The position numbers were made by a program, and so were the translations under genes. Below the pieces are notes generated by a model. That model saw only the letters and a list, made by a program, of their open reading frames with translations, made no database searches and was not told the origin of the DNA. Source: Platycnemis pennipes (lineage: Eukaryota > Arthropoda > Insecta > Odonata > Platycnemididae). Taken from it: a stretch of 64,000 bases of DNA. The stretch is taken from contig OW121850.1 in the NCBI GenBank assembly GCA_933228895.1, positions 32,497,773-32,561,772 on the forward strand, given 5' to 3'. The stretch's first letter is position 1; the number at the start of each line of letters is the position of its first letter. Shown here in pieces: positions 33,380-45,575 of this stretch.

Positions 33380-34928
33380 ATCCCAGACATCACATAACCT
33401 TGCCGCATCGTTGTATTAAGTCTTCGAGAACCTTCGAGAGCCAATGTTGCCAATGCTGCGGGGACATTTAAAGAATAAGGTTACAATGGCAATGTTAAAT
33501 TAAGGTTATGGCAAGGTTGTTTCCACAAACTTTCTTTTGCGCATGCGCTTAAGGGCCTAAGATGGTGAGAAGTTGCTCGTTAAAAACCTTAGCTGTTCAT
33601 ATTCCTCACGTACACGAGTACTTTGGTCATTGAAGAGTGGTGTGCCACCATAGGAATCTTTGTTGATAGGAAATAAATACTAGAGGAAAACAAACTCTCG
33701 GGGACTTTCTCTAGAAGTCACCTTTTTGTAACACTGTCCACAAGTTGTCAGCAACAGCTACTTATTCATAAAAAAACTTTTTTTATCTCGCTTAGCGTTG
33801 AAAGAATATTAATTCAAGGGCGTAACCAGGGAAATCTCTCAGGGTTGAAGGGAGTGGTGATTAGTATTTGTGCGCCTATGGGCATGTAAAATAACAGAAT
33901 AATCGCCACAGTTGTTCCTTGGAAAACGTATCTTTAATACTAAGGATTTTACCTAAAACACGTACAAGCTGATTACACGCGTTTGATTTATCAAAATTTG
34001 AATGTAGGATATTAAATTGAGCTTTGTCTCCATCGTTGAGGGGGGGGGCCTCCCCCCCTTGAATACGCCCTTGTAATTATGTACCTATACCTACCGGTCA
34101 AGCTTATATTTACCCCTCAAATGATTTCCGAGGAATATTATAAGGGGAGAAATCACCGCATAACATAGCCTTTGGAAGTTAGATCTCGCAAGTGAGTTGG
34201 TACCGGCGAGGAGAGGTATATAAAGAAACTCTTACCCCCAAACATGTAACTGTGCGTGCACACCTGCGTATCCATTGGTTAGGTTTGTTACAATATCAAT
34301 CTTTCGTATATTAGTCACGACACGAGGGAGAATAGCATCGTTTTATAACTGCAGGTTCAAATACAAACGTCCATGTTTACCATTTCAAACCACATTGATG
34401 TGTGTATAATTTTTATACTTTTACCATTTCATTTTTGCGGATTTGTGAAAGAACTAATTGAGTTAACACGTGAAGAAACAAGTTAATATGGTCGAGGAAG
34501 GAATAAGTGAACACGATAGTAATTCTAAACCACGAGTGCAAAAATATCTTATTAATTTTAAGTTTTGCGATGTCGACAATGTGACAACGCGATTTGGTGG
34601 GAACTTACTGCGTGCGAGCATGTTATAACAACGTACGTTCACAAATGAATGCTAGTTTCGGGACTGACTTCTACTACACGGAGGTTTGCACTGCGAACTT
34701 GCCACGGCATTGTACATACTACAACCTTGCAACAAGGTTACGCCCGCAACCTTGCGGTAAGGCTACGCTCAGAACCTTTGCGGCAAGGTTGGAAAACATG
34801 CATTAGTGACCTTGGGGCAATATTACCACAAGGTTACACCTTGCAAATTCAACCATGCTACAATGTTTCCATGTTACGATAACAAGGTTGCCACAATATT
34901 ACAGCATGGTTAATGTGCCGTCTGGGAT
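33380..34928. mobile_element. Repeat-built element with ATCCCAGAC termini
   Basis: The left end begins ATCCCAGACATCACATAACC, and the right end, read minus, begins ATCCCAGACGGCACATTAAC. The similarity continues imperfectly inward for about 40 bp. Much of the interior, especially 33400-33530 and 34680-34920, consists of degenerate copies of AAGGTTG/CAACCTTG with GGCAATATT-like words on both strands. A short element (33815-34073) is nested inside. No transposase frame is seen. Confidence 0.6.
33815..34073. mobile_element. Short nested MITE with TAATT flanks
   Basis: The 10-bp termini CAAGGGCGTA and TACGCCCTTG are inverted. The direct flanks TAATT (33810-33814 and 34074-34078) look like a 5-bp target duplication. 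A G-run followed by a C-run (near 34040-34060) lies just inside the right end. The unit is 259 bp and non-coding. Confidence 0.65.
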
Positions 34929-35106
34929 CCAAGTCCCAACGACCGCAATTAGAGGAAGTAGGCATACAGATAGGTACACGTCTTTTGTGAGATGGATACG
35001 AAGCGCCAACTCCCCGCACAAAGTTTAAATTGCAGTAGCATGTAACTGTCAACACAATTCTATAACTCTTTGTCACACAAATGGACAAGAACAAAAGACA
35101 TCTTAC

Positions 35107-35528
35107 CCAGCAGTGTCATAGCGTGAAGACGGCCCCTTGCACAGTAGTTTAAAGATTGCCTCGACTTCGGGGAGCATCCATGGCTCAACGCCAGTTTCTT
35201 CCTCCTGACGGAGAAGCTCTTGGAATTCACTATACTTTGCAGGTATTGCTAAAGATGATATACACACGTCGAATTCATAGCATCTCAATTCATCGATGTG
35301 GCTGAATGGTATAACATGCCGCACACATTTGTTCAGCCTAGACCAAAGTAGGGCGAAGCAGTCTAATAATTTCGATCTCTGCAGACTTTGAACTACATTC
35401 CAGCGCACCCATTCTTCAAGATTAGTTCTATTATAATGCGTTCCGTCCTCCAAGAACCACGCTGTGTCTGCGTTGTAAAACACACTGCCTTTAGCTAATT
35501 CGTTAGTTATGTCATCACCAGATAACAT
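35107..35528 (-). CDS. Gene 1 exon 1: N-terminal 140 residues
   Basis: The first in-frame ATG (35526-35528) has A at -3. The frame upstream reaches a TGA after about 20 codons without another ATG, which supports this start. The exon ends at a near-consensus donor (GCTGG then GTAAGATG) in phase 2, matching exon 2. The product begins MLSGDDITNELAKGSVFYNA and contains Trp-rich, helix-like sequence (NLEEWVRWNVVQSLQRSKLL, DCFALLWSRLNKCV, VEPWMLPEVEAIFKLLCK). There is no signal peptide or membrane segment. It looks like a folded domain, in contrast to the disordered remainder, and is the best part to use for identifying the family. I do not recognise it. Confidence 0.72.
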
Positions 35529-38300
35529 TATATTTTCACTTAAACATGAGAAAACACTCCTCCCACAATGCTTCACCAATCCATAGGGGCGTCAAAGATA
35601 AAATTAAACGCGCGAAACCCAAGAAAGAGGTTAGTAGCATATCTGGCATTGTTACGATTCTGACTGTAAACAAATAGTGAGCGCCAGAAACGATGTCATG
35701 AATGAACATAACAGACTCAAAATTATTTTGGCGTCATTTATTTAATTGACAGAGGGAGAAAAGATATTACGGCTTTTTAGTTAAATTCGTATAAGAAATT
35801 ACCCAGAATCTTTTCTTTAAGCATTGAGGAAACTTATCCTACTAATAAAAAACTACAAAATATCTAGTGAACAGATGACTAGGATGTGAGATATTTTATT
35901 CCAACACTCCAGTGCAGGGAAATAAACAAGGGGGTTCACCTAAATCGCTTAAATATTTCCTCGACTACAATGACTAAATTAAAATGAAAGTAACTTTCAA
36001 TCAAGGTCCTTTTCCAATGATCTCTTCAACCCCGCAACGACGCGCGAAATTCGAATCTTAATTAGGAATAAATAAACTTCGCCACCCTTAGTCCGTCACG
36101 TAATCCTCCCGAGTCAAATAGAAATATGGTATAATGCGAAACATATTTCAGGGGCGTATCTCTGAAACATCTCAGCGGAAACTAAATCTGCTTTGACAGG
36201 TGCATCATCCCTCACAACAGAATTTTAATAGGGAATGGTAATCAATCTTTCTGGTTATTAACGATTGTATAACCTAACAATAATTTCAAGCAACATGGCC
36301 ATTTCATCAACCTACTCAGCCTTGGAACGAAATTCCTCATACAGCATCCTTTCTTTTCACCACCATCTCAGGAACTTTCCTGCTAATCTTCCATTCTCCT
36401 CCCTCCCACAGCTTAAAACTACCCATCTTTTTTCCATTCCCCATGGTCCACGTCTCACACAATGCTGCATTTTTATGAAGCTCTTAAGTGAACTTCTGTA
36501 TAAATCCATGGTTGAGGTTCAAATTGTTTCTTCCTGCTAGTAAGCACCACTTTCGCCAACAAAATTGTGTGTAATGTCTTTGGTATTATGCTCACCTACT
36601 TTCTTGCTTACCTGAAATTCCCTTCCCTTGGAACATTTCATGATGTCTAGATTCAACAGCTCTTTCATCGAATTAGCCCAAAAATAACTTCAGCCCCTTG
36701 GCACACTGGTACTTAGTGATTCACATCTTGTTTAAATCATCTCCTCTAATTATGCACTGGCATCAACCTTTCAAGGTCTCTTGAATTACAAGTTTGATAA
36801 AACAGAACTTCTTCCTTCATACCCAAATAATGCCAACAAAAATTCTCAATTGGCAATTATTGCATCTTCTACTCATATATTAGTTCTACAAAAGTTGTCT
36901 TACTCCTTGCGTTACACTCACTTCATGATCAGACTTTCACAGACCTCCTCAAAGTCAACGGCAATCGTTACGAAAATTCTGGGACAAGGTTGTTACATAG
37001 TATAATAAGAGCTATAACATATTACTGTACCCAGCATTTACATCCCTTAAAAGTGAAATAAATCAGCTATATTAAAAACTGGGTTTCATCCGAAGGGCTT
37101 CCCAGAATTATCCAATACCATTAACACCCAGCCCAGGTAAGCTCGACATTTAATAGGGTTTAATCCAACCATGATGGTCCCCACAGCTAGTAACTGAATA
37201 CCACATTGCTCCATTAATAAATAATGCTTGAATAGGAAGTGCATGCTCAATCACCACCACTGAAGAATGCTTGGCAAGGAATCTTTAGACCACTGCAATG
37301 CAACAGTTCATCCATAGTGGCGAGTGATTACCAAATAATTAACTCAAAGAATGCAGCAGCATAGAAATGAGATTTGGATCACTTGAAAATAGTTGGTTTG
37401 AATGTTCATTTAGCTTAGATTTGATATCAGGCACAGTATGAAACACCAACCATCAGCCACTTTGATGACAATAACTTCCCTCAAGTTTGTGATAATTTTT
37501 TGCAAAGGTAACAGTAGTATCAAATTGGTGCTCGAGAATTTCAAAAGGTAGCAGAACCATCCAATTAAGGAATCACTTGTCCTAAGTAATCATACAATAT
37601 TTAAGTGTTTGAGATATCCATGGATCTTGTGCACTTTCAAACTGCACAAATGAAAAACTTATTTTACAAGAGGTTTGATAATCGAAAGATTTCAATTATT
37701 ATAGACAAAAAAACTTAAGGCTAAGTGTATCATACGTCAAAGGAAATTCCAAAGCAACTATTGGTGACATGGAATGTCACATTAACTATTAAGGTTCTGC
37801 ACATAAGTTTCCATGTCCTCAGCCTAGAAGGTTGAAGTTTACAAATGTTGAATTTAACATTACTATCAAAATTTTGTTTGACAATTATTTACGCTAGGAA
37901 TATTGATTATGTATTTACCCAGGAGAATGAATTAAGGTTTGATGGATTCATTTAGTAATGATGGTTCAAAGCTATCCTATTACACAGCTACAGGCAAGTC
38001 TTTCAGTGGGAAACAATGATGCAAGTTTCCATTAACCTAAAACATTAATCATCATGAATTATGCAAATTTTGTATTATTCTTGTGTTTTTGTACACTATT
38101 TAATGTAACTCAACAGTTCAAACGAGCACAATATTATAAAACTTCTTAATGCCAAGCAATATATCATATCATGGTATAGATGTCATGTTAATGTATTTAA
38201 GTCATACTTCAATTGATCAGTAATACTACAATGAACCATCCTCATGTGCTGTTTGGAAAATTTGTGTTTCGAAGTTGCATTAATGATGAAAACTGATGTA
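35529..38300. other. Space between gene 2 3' end and gene 1 start
   Basis: This should hold the 5' UTR and promoter of gene 1 (minus strand, above 35528). I could not identify a TATA box or initiator with confidence. Open frames at 36265-36540 and 36781-37005 lack coding character. The stretch contains fewer recognisable transposon fragments than the rest of the window. Confidence 0.4.
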
Positions 38301-41268
38301 AATTTATTGGTATTGTTACTGCCAAATTTAAGTGTTGACAGTTTAAAAGAATGAGACGAAACCGCTTGTTTTCAGTGACTATAATTATTTGTGTAAAGTG
38401 CTTGTTTAAGCCAACAAGTAACATTATGCAAGACTTTTGAGCGATACTTCTTACATTGCATAATAATAAATTTCAACTCATAATTTTAAAATAATCTAAC
38501 ATGGTACTTAACACATACATAATGATGTAAATAATGGCTTATGATGAAACTTAAGGACATTAATACACAGGGGCGGTCTCGTGGGATCCTGTGATCAGTC
38601 ATTCCTAGTAATGTAACATGCATACCACTCAAAGAAGTAAGGAAATGGTAGGGCCAGAATTAGTTTATGTCTATAAGCAATAACTAATCAGTTCAGTTTT
38701 TCTCAATGATTTTTATGAAGTAAAGGGAAACAATAAGTGCTCTCAGGGACCTCCAGCAAAATACATTGCTTGCCCCAAAGACCACCCCTGAAAACAAGAT
38801 AGTTCACTCTATTCATGAACAAATATGAATGTAGTTAAACCTACACCCCATAAAATAATATTAACATTACTCAATAGGGAACTTGAAAGCTGTATAAATA
38901 TTGCTACCATCTAGTTGGTATACACACAAACAATTTGATCACACTATTTAAAAGGAAATTCATTCACAGTTCTATCAATGACAAGCCATTGACACTCTCA
39001 AGTCCTGAATGCCATTGTAGCTTTCATACATTGCACTAAATGCCACCCAGTTCTTTCAATGCTCGTAACACAAGATTCAAATGTATTCTCAGCTACACTC
39101 TTAGAAATGTTAGTGTCAACTAGCATATTAGGGTGCCCATGAGGTGCGAACCTAAGCCACATTTCTCACCATTAACTTTAAAAGGCTCCTCCAAAATTAC
39201 TAACCATTCTGCTTACCTGAAAATTTTAAGGCAAATAGATTATTATTATTAGTGAATATTTACAATGCTAATAATGGTCCTTAGTAATTTCCAGCATTTT
39301 GTACTAGAGCATTCAATTGTACTTAAAATAGGGGGCAATGAGATTCAAATTATTGATGCTTAAGCATGAAATATTTCCAAACTTACTGATTTTAAAATTT
39401 AATATAATATTAACATATTTCTCTTGTAAATGCATTTCTGTACACACACAGAAAGAGAGGTTAACATACTCCTGGCAAGAAACTGGCTTTTTTATATACT
39501 TTTGCACCAGTAATCAATTTGGAGATAGTTAATTTCTGCATATGCCAGAGTTGTATATTACACATTAGTCTACATTTATAGAAAAATACAAAATACAGAT
39601 ATTGTGGAGACATTTCTTGGAGAAATTGTAGACTAACTAGGAGAAATACTTTTTAACAATTGGTACAAATCACCAAAAAGAGGGGGTAAAAGGAAAACTT
39701 CTTAACTGAAACAAGATCATAGTGGTGAATATGCTAAAAACTATACACAAAAAAGTATACATTATACAGTGTCTGTATTGTTACAATAAATCACCTTTCC
39801 AATATACAAACAACTGGTACAGGTAAAACTTGCCATCTGAGATTTTTGGAAAAGGCAAGCCCATAAAATATAGATTGAATATAAAAACCAACTACAATTC
39901 CAAGGTCAATTAACGCCCAAAGACACAAAAGGCTCTCGTCTGTATTTATACATACTCTCATCATGGTTTTCTCGTGACAATTTTTTACTTAAGTCAAACG
40001 ACTGGAGATAACACATTCTTTCTATCAACAGAACACTACAGTGAGGTACAAAGCAGCACTCCCAAGAGTCATTTTGGCTACAGTAGTACTAAAATACAAA
40101 TATCCTAATGTCTCACCTGTACAGTTTACCCTATAAGTCTATTCAGGATCAATATTTACAATGGTATTTACAGTTTGACAGACTTTTTATATTCTTATTT
40201 ATATAATTATAATAATATTAATAATAAAAACCACCCTGTTGAAAAACTAAATACACCCTTTTTTTCTCCTTATCCAGTTAAATGAGAAAGATGCACTGAT
40301 TCCCAACGAGGCTCCTTGTCACAAATAACCTTGCTAGTTTCTGTATCAGAAAATATCACAACTGGAGGTGGGTAAAATGTCCAAGGAAATTAGATTATGC
40401 CAACTAATACACTTTTTGATAACACTCACTTCGAGCTCACACACAAAAACTACTATCACCTCCTGTCCATTCAAGCAAACATATTCAATAATAAACATTT
40501 TTACCTCATGTCCCCTCTTCCTATACACGAATATGCTTTTTTTCTTATATGTATATTATGTACACAAATTAATTTTTCTCACACAACCTAATAGTTACTT
40601 ATTTACAAGTCCCACACACTCAACACTTATACAAAATATAACAACAGGTAATTTAAGAGGGAGGAGTTCGAAAGGAGGAGGATTCATCTCTTGATACTTT
40701 AAGGCAGCATAGTATCTACATGGTTTCAACTCAAGAAGAGGAGAGAGGAAAAAATATTACGTCACAATTTTAGCCAAGGCATATCACCCTTTGGATTCTG
40801 ACTTCCCAAATCCTTTCATTAACATACAATCCCTTTTCAACTTTTTTGAGGGGAGAGAAAAGGCAGAGATCCCCCAAAATTTAATGCAATCACAAAGCAC
40901 TTCCAACTCACTATGGGAAATATCAGGAACCTTCCAGGCAACATAGTGTTTCACTCATACCATTGACCAGCATGGCTGATGTAAATATAATTTGCTTCAA
41001 CTGAGTTTGACTGAAGCTCGAGGGATATTTTTTTCATTTTGCTTAAATCCACAGTGAAAAAGGCTATCAATCCTATTCAATTTGTGGATGCTCAACACTT
41101 ATGGCAACCTGTGCAAATAGCCATGAATGGTAGGTGAGACACATAATTAACAAAAAACATTTGCCCCCAACCTACACCACCTCTAAGTGGAAGTCATTGC
41201 ATGCTAATGTATCACCAAAGTGGTGGCAGATGTGAAGGTGATGGCGGGGAGCCATCAGAAATGATGGG
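38301..41268 (-). other. Probable 3' UTR of gene 2
   Basis: AT-rich, non-coding and almost free of recognisable transposons, this follows the gene 2 stop codon directly. An AATAAA on the minus strand at 38303-38308 is a candidate poly(A) signal, though not necessarily the one used. Four minus-strand TGTAAATA octamers lie at 39257-39264, 40153-40160, 40165-40172 and 40600-40607. This is the recognition word of Pumilio-family RNA-binding proteins. Extent and regulation are inferred. Confidence 0.45.
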
Positions 41269-41324
41269 TCACTTATCCTTTGAAAGGCGTCTTCTTTTGC
41301 TGGCTGGAAGTTCTGACTCGGAGA
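41269..41324 (-). CDS. Gene 2 terminal exon: basic C-terminal tail
   Basis: The acceptor GCTTTTATTTTCAG precedes an exon of only 56 nt beginning TCTCCGAGTC (41324) and ending with TGA at 41269-41271. Its phase (two bases completing a codon) fits the phase-1 donor of the preceding exon, giving VSESELPASKRRRLSKDK and stop. KRRRLSKDK is a classical monopartite nuclear-localisation-like tail, consistent with the Arg/Lys-rich preceding exon. The intron before it is 14.7 kb and filled with transposons. Support comes from the strong acceptor, the phase match and compositional continuity; there is no homology evidence. Confidence 0.65.
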
Positions 41325-41649
41325 CTGAAAATAAAAGCGGAGGACTCATCAAATCAGGAAATCAAAAGGACATGTGAATGTAATCATGCAGCTTGCTGGG
41401 CAAGGCAAGAACCATCCACACAAATTAACATCATGACAGCCTTAACCGAATCCACATGGCTAAATGGACTATTGATCTACCCACACAGAGGCAATGAAGA
41501 TATATAAAGCACAGCACATTTTATAATTTATGTCACAGGACAGTAACCAGGATGCCTGAGAGGGCAAAACTGCACCTTGTTGCGTTATTTAGAGATTACT
41601 AGATTATCCTCGATTACCAGAAAATATTTATTATTTGAGATATCAAATA

Positions 41650-42535
41650 CTGTATTTACCCGATTCTAAGACTACCCCAAATATAAGACGACCCCTCATT
41701 CTGAGCAGCCAATTAAAAATAAAATGACAAAATCACCTAGAATTATGTTAATTGTCTCATAGTTATCAGTCCTTTACTTTACTTGCACAAATTTTGGAAA
41801 ATGAAACATATACTCTTTTCAAATTAAAACAGAAAACATAACTTAATAACATAACTTAACACAACTTAAACTTTGTCCTGAGCAACAGAAATTGTAGATA
41901 CTTTCCTTATACATTTTTGCCTTTTATCATACCACAGGATAACTTTTGTAATAGAACTGTTTAGGCTTAAAATCATCCAATTAAAGATAAAAATAAGGAA
42001 AAACATTTACAAAACATTCAAACTTAGAAACATTAAAAATATACTGCTCTTTTACACAGAAACATATAACTTAAAACTTAATTCTGAGCAACAAAAAAGG
42101 CAGATACTTCCTTTCTTCATAATTGCCTTCTAGCATGAAATATCACAGAATAAATTTTGGTATACAACTATTCAGACTTAAAAACATTCCATGTAAGAAA
42201 ACCAAAATTAAAGAAAATAACAACAGTGGAAGTACCGACTTCTGCAAAATGAAAAATATACTTTTCTCATACTGAAATAGATGCAAATAATAAAACTAAA
42301 ACAACCTTTTCTGAACATAAATACCTACATGAAAACATAAAAATTGAGACTTTTCTTAAATGCAGAAAATAAATACACATTAATCACCTTCAACATCAAT
42401 TGGCGGCATAGTTTCAACATAGCATAGCGGTGCGTAAACACACGGTAATAAGTTGTACCTGAATCTAAGATGAGTCTAGATATCTTTAGTTGAAAATTAG
42501 TCAAAAAAGGTCGTCTTAGAATAGGGTAAATATGG
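41650..42535. mobile_element. Non-autonomous Tc1/mariner-superfamily element
   Basis: The left terminus is CTGTATTTACCCGATTCTAA. The right terminus, read minus, is CCATATTTACCCTATTCTAA. Both continue GAC(G/T)ACC, and the element is flanked by TA on both sides (41648-41649, 42536-42537). The interior is made of two to three diverged repeats of about 220 bp sharing words such as TGAGCAACA and GATACTT. There is no transposase frame. It lies 325 bp upstream of the gene 2 terminal exon. Confidence 0.7.
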
Positions 42536-43374
42536 TAATAATGCTAAAAGACAAAATTCGAATACCGCCAATATCGTGCCATACACCATTGGGTGCACAA
42601 CCTGCACTAAGTTTGGAGAGTTGATGCACTAGAAATCAAAGGCTCTAACAGCACATCATATGCACTGTGAGAGGATGGAGGAGATATGAGTCCGTTGATT
42701 GCTTTCACTGCATAATAAAAGATAGAAAGACAACAGTTTCAACCAATCGAATTCCAGAAACCCTATGTCCTTTAAACATAAAAAAAAACCACTGAAACAA
42801 ATCATTGCTAGTCAAGATTGAAAATCAAAGAAAGTTCGCAAACATCAGTGACGGTTGCTGCTCAATAAGAGCTTTGCATTTACTCGTAACATCCTCAACA
42901 ATTTATAGGAGGTCACACCATGAGTCTCTTCTTCCAAATCGCACTTTCGAAAATAGCTTACAAATTTTCGTCAAAGTTACTGAGAACTCATGCCTCTACT
43001 CAGCTATCACTGTGAGCTATTGTCGCTATTTTCCTTCGAAAATACACTGAGACCTTAGTTTGATAAGCTACATCTTCGAAAAGAAGAAACTAGAGATGGG
43101 TCAAATAGCAAATTTCACGAACTCGAATTCGAATATTAAATCATAGCTCAAATATCTCGAATATCTCACATTTTGAATACCTCGAATACTGGAATTTCAC
43201 ATTTCATATTAAATATTCTACTAATGTATTTGATGTTTGCGTAAGTAAAATGGTATACTTAAAAAAGTTAAAAAATTAACTTCTTTTTTTTTATTTCAAA
43301 TTTTATGAAATCAATAAAATCACATGCATCAATAATAGATATTGATTGAAACTTATTGCCTACTACAGATTTTT

Positions 43375-45575
43375 ATTTAAGAATACAAGCATTCTCACAC
43401 GTTCAGGATCTAATCTGCTTCTTTTCTGGCCACAAATTAAACCTGAGATGCTGAAGAGTCACTCAGAAAAACTGTTGATGGTGGAGTGATTAAATACTTT
43501 GAAGATAATTCCTTCAAGTGAGGATACAGATTGTTCATTTTCCAGTAATGAAAAATGTTTTCACCGGGTGGAAGCATATCTTCTGCTAGGTATCTTCGAA
43601 TTTCTTCATCAGGAGTTTTCTGACTCTTTATGCTAGTCCCTGGTGCTGTTAGCATCAATTTGGAATTAAGTCCCCACAATGTGTGTTCATACTTTACATC
43701 AGCTTTTTTCAGTTTCACTTTTCTTGAGCTATCTCTTTGTTTTGTGTAACATTGGTCAGATGTCATCTCCACGGCCAATTTATTTTTCATCATTTCAACA
43801 TTATTTGAAGCTTGGAAAACACTGATTTTCAATCATGGATTAAGAATTATGGCTAATGTGTATAACTGTTCTTTTTCCAAAAATGCATACAGACTTTTGA
43901 TGGAAAACAGCCAATCATTGGCGAAGCGTTGCAGATGACTGTGTGGAAACTTAGTAGTTTCAAGGAAATTAATGACGCTATTCACAAGAGGGATGACTTC
44001 AGAAACTGTCACTCAACTTCCACTAGCAACAATTGTTGCTCTTTCAAAAACATCCAGAACATCAATCAATTGCTCGATAGCCCCATTTGTGGTGGAGTTA
44101 TTTCTACATCAAAACTAAGGTTAGAGACAGCTAATGCTGCTTGCTTCTGCTCCAGAAGGCAGATCATCATTTGAAAAAGAGAATTCCACCATGTGGGTTC
44201 ATCCTGGATGAGCTTATGCTCTTTAATATTCAGCTGTACTTGGGCCAATTTCAGTTGTTTCCTTGCTTTAGTGGAATGCTTGAAGTGACCCATAATGCTG
44301 AAACATTTTGCTGCAAGATCTTTCACCTTCGGTTTGCTGAGGATGCCGTCTTTAATCACTAGTTGAAGTGCATGAGCTAAGCAGGATATATGATCAACTG
44401 GACTCCCTTCGAGTGCAGAAGCAACGTTCCTCCCATTATCTCTGACAATGCACGCATTTTTGTTATTCAAACCCCATTCTTCAACAGTTTGTGTGATGAA
44501 GTTGCAAATATTCACTCCAGAGTGTGAAAGCTCAAGAAATGTCACACATTCTAAGCATCCAAAAAATGAGCTGTCAAACTCATGTAGTCATCGGTGGCTG
44601 TTGAAGTCCACATGTCTATTGTAAGAGCATCGTATGTAGCTTTAGACAACCAATTTCCTGTTTTTTTCTTTGTTTCCTCTTACAGATCCGGGATAACTTT
44701 GTTTGCAAAATATTTTCTTGATGGAATAGTGTATCATGATTCTAAGTAACTGATCATTTTACAGAAACCTTTATTATCCACTACTGATATAGGTTGATTG
44801 TCAAGACAAATCATTTCTTCAATCAATCTTGTAATAACTGAACTCCTTTTATCACCAGACTTAAAACTCTGAGTTTAATCAATAAAACTCTTCAGAGTAG
44901 GTTGAGCACTGTGACTAAAAATTTTTATTTTTGTAGGAGGAGGTTTGAATTAAATGTAGGAACTTGAGGGGGATGGTGAAACTGAAATACATCTGAGGAA
45001 ACAATGTCAACATTGTGAGGCATGGGGGGGGGGGGGGGGTGGGGGGGGGGGGGGGGGGGGGGAACACGGACTGGGAACAGATTTCACCAACACACTGAAA
45101 CACACAGCACTCCCAAGGTAACTCCCAACTTTATTAAGGTTGGATACAGCCACGAGCCCCTTGCTCGCGTGGTCAACCCTTCCCAATCGTCTCAGGCTCC
45201 GTCTATCCCTTCCCAATCGTCTCATGCACCGTCTATCCCACCCCGCCACACTCACGGCTTCTAGCCGACTGCTGTCTCGTCACTACTCCGCGCGGCGGCG
45301 TCGGCCTCGTTCTATGGCGTCCCCCTGGGGGGCATCACCGACTGGACCTTCTCTTACGGCCGTACGCTGACAACATCATCAGAATCAGTTGAACTGTGTG
45401 ACAATCTGGGATTGGAAATTGGATTGGGAAGAGCACTTGAAGTTTCAGTATCATCAATATCGTCAATGTCCACTTCTAATTCTTCTTATATCACGTGGAA
45501 GATGAACACTTTTCTCAATTTTGCAAAAAAAATAGCATGTCTTTCTTTAGATGAGCCCATAGAGGAGAAATTGCA
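43375..45575 (-). pseudogene. hAT (ZBED-like) transposase, broken
   Basis: Reading minus, 45575 to 44870 gives remnants of an N-terminal region and acidic linker (DDIDDTETSSAL, then SSTDSDDVDIVSSD), split by the solo LTR. Next comes TGNWLSKATYDAL, with a DMWTSTATDDYM-type motif near 44600. It is followed by FLELSHSGVNICNFITQTVE, CIVRDNGRNVASALEG (catalytic DNG/DNA site), SCLAHALQLVI and IQDEPTWWNS. The C-terminal dimerisation region EIRRYLAEDMLPPGENIFHY and KELSSKYLITPPSTV follows. Then, after a frameshift and stop, comes SGLICGQKRSRLDPERV and MLVFLN. The order is canonical for ZBED/hAT transposases. Multiple lesions and the LTR insertion make it non-functional. Part of the BED finger may survive on the far side of the nested insertions (about 51400-51500), but this is weak. 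Confidence 0.88.
45014..45372. mobile_element. Solo LTR inside the hAT element
   Basis: A 359-bp GC-rich block begins TGTGAGGC and ends CTGACA, the TG...CA ends of LTR retrotransposons. It is flanked by ACAT direct repeats (45010-45013 and 45373-45376). It interrupts the hAT linker coding sequence, which resumes in frame-compatible form on each side. It contains a G-run of almost 40 nt (45024-45061, with one T) and a 30-bp tandem duplication (45179-45208 and 45209-45238, starting CTTCCCAATCGTCTCA). There is no internal retroelement region. Confidence 0.75.

Larger units (their letters stand above)
26476..35106 (-). other. Gene 1 intron 1 (8.6 kb)
   Basis: This intron runs from the exon 1 donor (ACTGCTGG then GTAAGATG, a near-consensus site) to the exon 2 acceptor. 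It contains a LINE RT fragment, a Penelope-like remnant with a terminal hammerhead-like core, a hairpin element, a 1-kb inverted-repeat element and a 1.5-kb element built of AAGGTTG-like repeats. The stretches 26476-27790, 29650-30530 and 30760-31980 otherwise show nothing I can assign. Confidence 0.75.

Noticed and set aside
45140..45370. Plus-strand frame as a gene
   Set aside because: It falls entirely within the solo LTR and consists of its 30-bp tandem repeats.
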